Origin: CAWJHE01 sp964614855
Lineage (GTDB): Bacteria > Chloroflexota > Anaerolineae > Anaerolineales > UBA4823
Assembly: GCA_964614855.1 (NCBI GenBank)
Contig: CAZTMX010000153.1
Span: 1-6,844 of the forward strand
Length of the DNA stretch: 6,844 bases
Direction of reading: 5' to 3'
Each line of letters opens with the position of its first letter. Position 1 is the first letter of the stretch. The translations under genes and the position numbers were made by a program. The notes under the pieces were generated by a model. The model saw only the letters and a list, made by a program, of their open reading frames with translations. It was not told where the DNA came from and searched no databases. Positions 1 through 3,903 of the stretch are shown piece after piece.

Positions 1-15
1 GTGCTCTTCCGATCT
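1..15. other. Residual Illumina TruSeq adapter at contig end
   Basis: The first 15 bases, GTGCTCTTCCGATCT, are identical to the 3' end of the standard Illumina TruSeq read-2 adapter. They are therefore almost certainly library sequence, not genome. Genomic sequence begins at about position 16. Consequences: the codons read here in the frame of the first gene are not real protein, and the contig edge is a read end rather than a natural boundary. A chance 15-base match at exactly base 1 is very unlikely. Confidence 0.93.
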
Positions 16-16
16 A

Positions 17-784
17 ACCGATAGTGATCAGCCGCTTTTTATCAGTGCATTCCTACGTGATCTTGTGGGCAACTCCATAGCTGTGCTCACGCTGCTTCTC
101 ATGCTGGTCGTGATCGCGATTGTTGTCGTCGTTTTTATCAAGGCCAAACCCCTGAAAATCATGCAAGGTCCCACCTGGGTTATCCTCCTTCTCTCCCTGC
201 TTGGAATTTTCATAGCCGGCTATCTTACTTTTGTCGAAGTCACCAAAACCCAGGCAATCTGCGGGCCAATTGGCGATTGTAACACCGTGCAGCAAAGCCG
301 CTTTGCCACTCTATTTGGCATCTTACCGGTTGGAGTTCTTGGATTATTGGGCTACCTGGCCATCATCGCTGCCTGGCTGGCCTGGCGTTTCGGCCCGCAG
401 AATATTCGCAAACTCGCCATACAGGCAATCTGGGGTATGAGCTGGTTTGGCATCATCTTCTCCATCTACCTGACCTTTCTCGAGCCCTTTGTCATCGGCG
501 CAACTTGCGCCTGGTGCATCAGCTCTGCGCTTGTAATGACCCTGATCTTCTGGTTTGCCACAGGCTTAATGAAGGAAGTCTGGGAAGCCGATGAAGAAGA
601 GATTGAGATCGACGAGGATGAGGCGCACGAAGATACCGTGGCGCACAAAGATACCGTGGCGCACAAAGATACCGTGGCGCACGAAGATACCGTGGCGCAT
701 GAAGATACCGTGGAGCACACAGATACCGTGGAGCACACAGATACCGTGGAGTACTCAGATACCGTGGAGAACGACGAAGCATAA
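17..784 (+). CDS. VKOR-family membrane thiol oxidoreductase, 5' partial
   Basis: This is an integral membrane disulfide-generating enzyme of the vitamin K epoxide reductase family, which reoxidises thiol partners and passes electrons to quinone. Residues are numbered from GTG 65. The loop cysteines are C66-x5-C72, the conserved Ser is S78 (six after C72, as in the cyanobacterial enzyme), and the active site is C148-A-W-C151 beside the last membrane helix. Five hydrophobic segments can be seen: about 4-25, 37-60, 85-107, 118-143 and 150-168. The basic loops place both cysteine pairs outside the cytoplasm. The frame is open from the contig edge. GTG 65 has no Shine-Dalgarno and would start inside the hydrophobic segment, so the true start probably lies off the contig. 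Related Chloroflexota proteins, as I remember them, carry an N-terminal extracytoplasmic thioredoxin-like domain, which may be what is missing. After the last helix comes an Asp/Glu-rich tail with eight hexapeptide repeats. The family call is firm; the missing domain is inference. Confidence 0.88.
   Translation, partial: TDSDQPLFISAFLRDLVGNSIAVLTLLLMLVVIAIVVVVFIKAKPLKIMQGPTWVILLLSLLGIFIAGYLTFVEVTKTQAICGPIGDCNTVQQSRFATLFGILPVGVLGLLGYLAIIAAWLAWRFGPQNIRKLAIQAIWGMSWFGIIFSIYLTFLEPFVIGATCAWCISSALVMTLIFWFATGLMKEVWEADEEEIEIDEDEAHEDTVAHKDTVAHKDTVAHEDTVAHEDTVEHTDTVEHTDTVEYSDTVENDEA
623..766 (+). repeat. 18-bp coding tandem repeat x8 in VKOR tail
   Basis: Eight contiguous 18-bp units encode A/E-H/Y-x-D-T-V hexapeptides. 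In order they read AHEDTV, AHKDTV, AHKDTV, AHEDTV, AHEDTV, EHTDTV, EHTDTV, EYSDTV. The last nine bases of every unit, GATACCGTG, are identical in all eight copies, third codon positions included. This fits recent expansion by slippage or unequal exchange. The unit length keeps frame. The units fall into two subfamilies (GCG-first, then GAG-first), which suggests two rounds of duplication. The predicted topology puts the tail in the cytoplasm. No function can be assigned. The repeat is stop-free in other frames and produces long false open frames. Confidence 0.95.
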
Positions 785-852
785 TGTAAGCGACATCTCG
801 AAGAGCCCAAATGTGAATTTAAGGAGTAACCGTCCCGTTTTCGCTTTTTTTC

Positions 853-859
853 AGGAGGT
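853..859 (+). promoter_or_regulatory. Shine-Dalgarno fixing the C39 gene start
   Basis: AGGAGGT lies 5 nt before ATG 864. It decides the start: the same frame is open far upstream through the VKOR repeat tail, but only ATG 864 has a strong ribosome-binding site, and it begins a typical signal peptide. No convincing promoter or terminator was seen in the 79-nt gap after the VKOR stop. A T7 run at 845-851 lacks an upstream stem. Co-transcription with the VKOR gene is therefore plausible. Confidence 0.85.
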
Positions 860-863
860 CAAA

Positions 864-2063
864 ATGAATACCTGGTTTCGTTTTCTGCTGGCCGTTTTGA
901 TCCTGGTGAGCGCTTTTGCGATCTTTCCGGGTGATGCCAGCGCCAAGAAGGCAGTTTTTCGTACCGGATTTACCGAATGGGCGTCCGCACAAGGTGGTTT
1001 CGCCGCTTGGGAACTGCTCGGCGCTCAACGAAACGGACAAGGCGAGCTGGTCCTCGATCCAACCACCGCCATTTGGGAAACCGATCCGTATGCCCCCGGC
1101 GCCTACTACGAAGGAAACTACTACACCGGCGGCAGCTACTGGGCCGGCGAAGCGACCTCTCCGGTAATCTCCACCGGCTTTGATTTTGATGAACTGATCC
1201 CATCCTGGAACGCAGCCACACCCAGCGGCACCTGGATCGAAATCCTGGTGCGCGCCGAACTGACCGGCCGCTGGACAAAATGGTACAACCTGGGGATTTG
1301 GGCAAGCAGCTCAGATACCATCCAACGCCACTCAGTGAAGTTACAAGGCGATGACGATGGGTACGCCGCTGTGGACACTTTAGTGATTAGCGATACCAAA
1401 GCTGTAGCCACTGCCTACCAGATTAAAGTAAGGTTGTTCAGCGTATCCGGAATCCCATCGCCCAGCGTGCGCTTTATCTCAGCGGCTTATTCCACAAAAC
1501 CTACCAAAGTCAAAGAAATCTCAAGCGGCAACCCGGCGCTCTGGAATACCTTGCTAGACGTCCCGGAATGCTCACAAATGGTTTATCCGGACGGCGGCAA
1601 TGTGTGGTGCAGCCCGACATCCACTTCAATGATCATCTCCTATTGGGAAAATTATGCCGGCCCTTGCGAGCCCATGGTGCGCGCAGCTGTTGACGGGGTT
1701 TACGATTGGATCTACGACGGGCACGGTAACTGGCCATTCAATACTGCCTACGCCGGCACATACGGGCTGCAAGGTAGCGTACGACGCTTTACCAGCCTGA
1801 ATGAGGTTGAATATTGGGTTGCGCAGGGTGTCCCCGTGGCTTTTAGCTTCTCGTGGAACAAAAATGATCTGACTGGGGCAGCAGTCACCAGCAGTTCCGG
1901 GCATCTCTCTGTCTTTGTGGGTTTCGATGCCCAGGGTAACCCAATCGTCAATGACCCTGCTGCCGCAACAAATGAGGAGGTTCAGCGCACCTACTTGCGT
2001 GCGGAACTTGAACCCTTGTGGCTGGAAGGCTCAGGCGGCGTGGTTTACCTGATCAAACCCTAA
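864..2063 (+). CDS. Secreted C39-family peptidase-like protein
   Basis: The product has 399 residues with an N-terminal Sec signal peptide: a hydrophobic core at about 6-21 and a likely cut after the D-A-S-A motif near residue 27. Residues about 28-215 form a Trp/Tyr-rich, probably beta-sandwich region containing SPVISTGFDFDELIPSW, which accompanies this peptidase group. The C-terminal papain-like domain, about 225-399, starts at DVPECSQMVYPDGG. Its catalytic candidates are Cys249 in NVWCSPTSTS, His347 in SSGHLSVF and Asp364 (or Asn363) in IVNDPAA. Cys236 and Cys268 could form a disulfide. All three triad positions look intact, so an active exported cysteine peptidase is likely. There is no ABC transporter or peptide precursor nearby, so this is not the bacteriocin-processing type of C39, and its substrate is unknown. 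It lies 79 nt after the VKOR gene on the same strand, and its stop is one base from the stop of the convergent methyltransferase gene. Confidence 0.87.
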   Translation: MNTWFRFLLAVLILVSAFAIFPGDASAKKAVFRTGFTEWASAQGGFAAWELLGAQRNGQGELVLDPTTAIWETDPYAPGAYYEGNYYTGGSYWAGEATSPVISTGFDFDELIPSWNAATPSGTWIEILVRAELTGRWTKWYNLGIWASSSDTIQRHSVKLQGDDDGYAAVDTLVISDTKAVATAYQIKVRLFSVSGIPSPSVRFISAAYSTKPTKVKEISSGNPALWNTLLDVPECSQMVYPDGGNVWCSPTSTSMIISYWENYAGPCEPMVRAAVDGVYDWIYDGHGNWPFNTAYAGTYGLQGSVRRFTSLNEVEYWVAQGVPVAFSFSWNKNDLTGAAVTSSSGHLSVFVGFDAQGNPIVNDPAAATNEEVQRTYLRAELEPLWLEGSGGVVYLIKP

Positions 2064-2080
2064 ATCACTCGCCTTTTTTT
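2033..2080 (+). terminator. Weak candidate terminator after C39 gene
   Basis: AGGCG at 2033-2037 can pair with CGCCT ending at 2074, enclosing a small GGTTT/AAACC stem. A T7 run at 2074-2080 follows directly. The structure spans the C39 stop codon and the end of the convergent methyltransferase gene. The outer stem is only 5 bp and the loop is long, so this is a weak intrinsic terminator at best. The minus strand has no T run here. Confidence 0.3.
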
Positions 2081-2634
2081 ACTACCACCCAGGCGGTAAA
2101 ACCATCCTGGTGTACATCCACCAAAGCCGCCGGATCGACGAACAATGCCCTGATGCGTTCATGCGATAAGATGCGACTGCGCATCAGGGCCAATTTCTCT
2201 GCCACGGCCAATATTTTAACTGAGAATTTGTGGATATCTGGTTCCTCAATCACGATGCGCCCACCCGGCTTCAACACGCGCCACATCTCACTTGCTGTGT
2301 GTGCCTGGTCTTCTACATGGTGTAAGGCATCCACCATGATCACACAGTCAAATGCCCCATTCGCAAATGGAAGCTCCTCTGCCTGGCTGCATACTGTCTG
2401 CAGCCCATCTTTCGCTTTTGCTTGGGCCAGCATGCCTAAAGAACCATCTGCCACAACACGCATCCCGGCATATCCTGCCAGGTTTTGGCTGATCCTTCCA
2501 GTCCCGCCTCCGGCATCCAATAACGCCCCATCTACCGGCAGGCCAGCCAATTGGATCAGCTGCTCAGGGTGGCGCGCTTTAATCACCCGTTCATAAAAAG
2601 GAGCAAGTACTTCGAAGTGGTCAAATATTGGCAT
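2065..2634 (-). CDS. Class I SAM-dependent methyltransferase
   Basis: This 189-residue protein has a Rossmann methyltransferase fold and is probably cytoplasmic, with no signal or membrane segment. The SAM-binding motif I is LLDAGGGTGR (38-47). The acidic residue ending strand 2 is D63 in VVADGSLGML. The Methyltransf_11-type core LPFANGAFDCVIMVDALHHV occupies 88-107, and the post-motif RVLKPGGRIVIEEP 119-132. The N-terminus, MPIFDHFEVLAPFYERV, resembles UbiE/MenG-like enzymes, but the substrate cannot be read from the sequence. I chose ATG 2634, which lies 4 nt after the upstream gene's stop and has ACAGGTAAGGAA in front. ATG 2697 would add 21 residues, overlap that gene by 59 nt and lacks a good ribosome-binding site. 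It appears to be the second gene of a two-gene unit, probably translationally coupled. The enzyme class is secure; the start is moderately so. Confidence 0.9.
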   Translation of the reverse strand: MPIFDHFEVLAPFYERVIKARHPEQLIQLAGLPVDGALLDAGGGTGRISQNLAGYAGMRVVADGSLGMLAQAKAKDGLQTVCSQAEELPFANGAFDCVIMVDALHHVEDQAHTASEMWRVLKPGGRIVIEEPDIHKFSVKILAVAEKLALMRSRILSHERIRALFVDPAALVDVHQDGFTAWVVVKKGE

Positions 2635-2646
2635 TTCCTTACCTGT
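2635..2646 (-). promoter_or_regulatory. Stop-overlapping ribosome-binding site of methyltransferase
   Basis: Read leftward, the sequence is ACAGGTAAGGAA then ATG. The TAA stop of the upstream gene (2641-2639) sits inside this purine-rich site. AGG lies about 8 nt from the ATG, and a second GGA lies almost next to it. This arrangement suggests that ribosomes finishing the upstream gene restart on the methyltransferase. It supports ATG 2634 over ATG 2697. Confidence 0.6.
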
Positions 2647-3124
2647 AAATTCTTGAATTCTCTGTAATCTCGCTTGGGATTGTTCGAATAGTGGCAAAAT
2701 TTACCCAAACAAGATTTTGATCACATTGCGATGATGTAGACAGCTTCACTTTGGGTGAAAGCGCCTGTCCAAGTAAATTAAACACCTGGATACTGAGCTG
2801 ATCTTTGCTGTCGATTGCCCGCTCGCCGAGTTTGTAACTAAATCCTCCTGCTCCCAGTCCGGTTGAGCTGCCAGTAAGCACAACCACTGACACAGGTTGT
2901 CCGTCATACGCTCCTTTGATCCTCACCAGTAAGCCCGGCACGGCTTTGCCGTCTTGTCCAAACACCTGGCCTGCAACGCCGCTCCATTTACATCCTGCCA
3001 ACGGTTCCACCAGGTTGGGTGAAAAGTACGGTGAACCTGGCTGAATTTTATACAAGTACAAAGGTGCACGGGGAGAAAGAGACAGTATGCCGCCGATAAA
3101 AACCACCCAAAACATTCTGAGCAT
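2639..3124 (-). CDS. Small exported regulatory-domain-like protein
   Basis: The product has 161 residues. A short hydrophobic N-terminus (about 4-16, MFWVVFIGGILSL) looks like an uncleaved or weak signal/anchor. Residues about 28-143 form one domain: C45-x-W-x-GVAGQVF, a G-x-x-VPGLLV strand, a GAGGFSY hairpin, and a last Cys134 in CDQNLVWVNF. This pattern resembles an uncharacterised, carboxypeptidase-regulatory-like beta domain that I remember as common in exported Anaerolineae proteins. C45 and C134 are placed to form a disulfide. Residues 144-161 extend past the usual VNF end and may be an unconserved tail. No lipobox was seen. The start has no strong Shine-Dalgarno, and an in-frame GTG at 3130 and the second Met (3115) are alternatives. 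It is first in the pair with the methyltransferase. Enzymatic function is unlikely; a structural or binding role is a guess. Confidence 0.75.
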   Translation of the reverse strand: MLRMFWVVFIGGILSLSPRAPLYLYKIQPGSPYFSPNLVEPLAGCKWSGVAGQVFGQDGKAVPGLLVRIKGAYDGQPVSVVVLTGSSTGLGAGGFSYKLGERAIDSKDQLSIQVFNLLGQALSPKVKLSTSSQCDQNLVWVNFATIRTIPSEITENSRIYR

Positions 3125-3146
3125 TCTTCACACTTGAGCTAATGCA

Positions 3147-3179
3147 GGAGCCTTCCACATGCTGCGCGTGGAAGGCTCC
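3147..3179. terminator. Perfect 12-bp stem-loop, possible terminator
   Basis: GGAGCCTTCCAC (3147-3158) and GTGGAAGGCTCC (3168-3179) are perfect inverted repeats around a 9-nt loop. The hairpin begins about 51 nt after the stop of the 77-residue gene (minus strand) and lies about 22 nt before the start of the 161-residue gene. It could separate the two. On the minus strand it is not followed by a T run. On the plus strand it is followed by ATTCTTTCTTTC, but no plus-strand gene leads into it. It may instead be a leader or mRNA-stabilising hairpin. The structure is certain; the role is not. Confidence 0.5.
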
Positions 3180-3230
3180 CATTCTTTCTTTCATAAGATA
3201 AAATGCAAAGGATATATAACGCTGCCTGTA

Positions 3231-3464
3231 TTAAAATTCATCTTCTTCATCAGGCCAAAGATCATCATCATCTTCTTCTGCGTCGATTTCTTCCCATTCT
3301 TCCAATTCATCTTCTTCATCATCCCATTCATCATCAATATCGTGATCATCGGGACGTGTATAGGTCATACAACCCAGGTCGGGGTCAATCTCTATTGCAG
3401 CAGCACCGCAGTACCCATCGTCCAAAAGGACACATTGAACATAATGGCAGCGAATACGGGGCAT
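3231..3464 (-). CDS. Small Cys4 DUF1540-like protein with acidic tail
   Basis: The product has 77 residues. Residues 1-35 hold four cysteines, C6-x4-C11-x7-C19-x12-C32, in the order RCHYVQC, DDGYCGAAAIEID and DLGCMTY. This spacing and the C-x-A-x-x-I-x-I ... C-x-T-Y pattern resemble DUF1540, a small presumed metal-binding domain. That assignment is from memory. Residues 38-77 are almost entirely Asp and Glu with a few Trp, are probably disordered and strongly negative, and contain no Lys. There is no signal peptide, so it is probably cytoplasmic. The start is well supported by AGGAGG 5 nt upstream and by a near-consensus promoter about 100 nt upstream. Function is unknown; metal binding or a protein/nucleic-acid-mimic role would be guesses. 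It is monocistronic by appearance: its own promoter before it and a hairpin after it. Confidence 0.82.
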   Translation of the reverse strand: MPRIRCHYVQCVLLDDGYCGAAAIEIDPDLGCMTYTRPDDHDIDDEWDDEEDELEEWEEIDAEEDDDDLWPDEEDEF

Positions 3465-3468
3465 GACT

Positions 3469-3476
3469 ACCTCCTC
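3469..3476 (-). promoter_or_regulatory. Strong Shine-Dalgarno of the 77-residue gene
   Basis: Read leftward, GAGGAGGT lies with AGGAGG 5 nt before ATG 3464. It is one of the best ribosome-binding sites in the window and confirms that this small gene is real rather than a by-product of the GAT/GAA-rich sequence. Confidence 0.85.
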
Positions 3477-3569
3477 ATCTAAGCATCTTTGTACACTTTG
3501 AAAAACCCTTTACGCAAGGCCTTCTATTTCAAGAATATGATTCCAGGCGCCCAGGCTTTTCGGGGGGGA

Positions 3570-3597
3570 ATTATACCATTGGAGCAAGTTACGTCAA
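3570..3597 (-). promoter_or_regulatory. Near-consensus sigma70-type promoter
   Basis: Read leftward, TTGACG (3597-3592), a 16-bp spacer, then TATAAT (3575-3570), with TGG directly before the -10 as an extended -10. After the -10 comes T then seven C and a G at 3561, so transcription probably starts near 3561-3563. The resulting leader is about 98 nt to ATG 3464. The discriminator is very C-rich, a feature linked in other bacteria to negative control by (p)ppGpp. The -35 ends 24 bp from the tandem repeat array. It drives the 77-residue gene. Confidence 0.75.
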
Positions 3598-3620
3598 TAA
3601 GATTTTTCAAGATGATCTTT

Positions 3621-3846
3621 GCACAATATTCTTGCACAATATTCTTGCACAATATTCTTGCACAATATTCTTGCACAATATTCTTGNNNNNNNNNNNNNN
3701 NNNNNNNNNNNNNNNNNNNNNNNNNNNNNNNNNNNNNNNNNNNNNNNNNNNNNNNNNNNNNNNNNNNNNNNNNNNNNNNNNNNNNNTTGCACAATATTCT
3801 TGCACAATATTCTTGCACAATATTCTTGCACAATATTCTTGCACAA
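3621..3846. repeat. Perfect 13-bp tandem repeat array
   Basis: The unit GCACAATATTCTT occurs five times in full before the gap (3621-3685, plus one more base) and four times after it (3789-3840). A 6-base partial copy follows at 3841-3846. All nine visible copies are identical and there are no spacers, so this is not CRISPR. Flanking bases (ATCTTT before, GACTATCTT after) look like decayed unit edges. The unit contains the small dyads TTG-CA-CAA and AATATT. It has no stop codon in any frame, and since 13 is not a multiple of 3, each frame cycles through the same 13-residue peptide; the long open frames crossing it are artefacts. It fills most of the 439-bp intergenic stretch between the Rel stop (3904) and ATG 3464. 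Copy number is unknown because of the gap. Confidence 0.95.
3687..3786. other. Assembly gap of 100 N
   Basis: There are exactly 100 unknown bases with 13-bp repeat units on both sides. To keep the repeat in register the gap length should leave remainder 10 on division by 13; 100 leaves 9. The length is therefore probably a placeholder, and the true array could be shorter or much longer. Confidence 0.97.
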
Positions 3847-3903
3847 GACTATCTTGCATGAAATTCATCCAAAATTTTCTTTCGTTAATTCTTAGCCGAG
3901 TAT

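Noticed and set aside
466..810. Minus-strand open frames with Cys/Ser/Thr/Val or Arg/Tyr/Leu repeats across the VKOR tail
   Set aside because: They are antisense readings of the stop-free 18-bp repeat; the plus frame has a coherent VKOR protein with all motifs.
591..863. In-frame extension of the C39 gene back through the VKOR tail, which would make a 490-residue protein
   Set aside because: The extra 91 residues are a frame-shifted reading of the 18-bp repeats and are very basic and Trp-rich. ATG 864 has AGGAGGT in front and starts a signal peptide.
785..863. Terminator or promoter between the VKOR and C39 genes
   Set aside because: There is a T7 run at 845-851, but no stem precedes it, and no paired -35/-10 elements were found.
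864..2063. Bacteriocin-type C39 maturation peptidase or exporter
   Set aside because: There is no ABC transporter domain, membrane region or double-glycine precursor gene nearby; the signal peptide indicates a free exported protein.
2018..2596. A 192-residue plus-strand open frame over the methyltransferase gene
   Set aside because: It is antisense to a protein with clear SAM-binding motifs, has no recognisable motif itself and would overlap the end of the C39 gene.
3159..3482. Plus-strand open frames rich in Phe/Ile or His opposite the 77-residue gene
   Set aside because: They mirror the GAT/GAA-rich acidic tail of the minus-strand gene, which has the promoter, ribosome-binding site and Cys4 module.
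3621..3846. CRISPR array
   Set aside because: The repeats are head-to-tail with no spacers, the unit is only 13 bp, and no cas gene is present.
3847..3903. Intrinsic terminator after rel
   Set aside because: The only dyad is ATGAA-A-TTCAT, whose one-base centre cannot form a hairpin loop; AAAATTTT is a simple AT palindrome.
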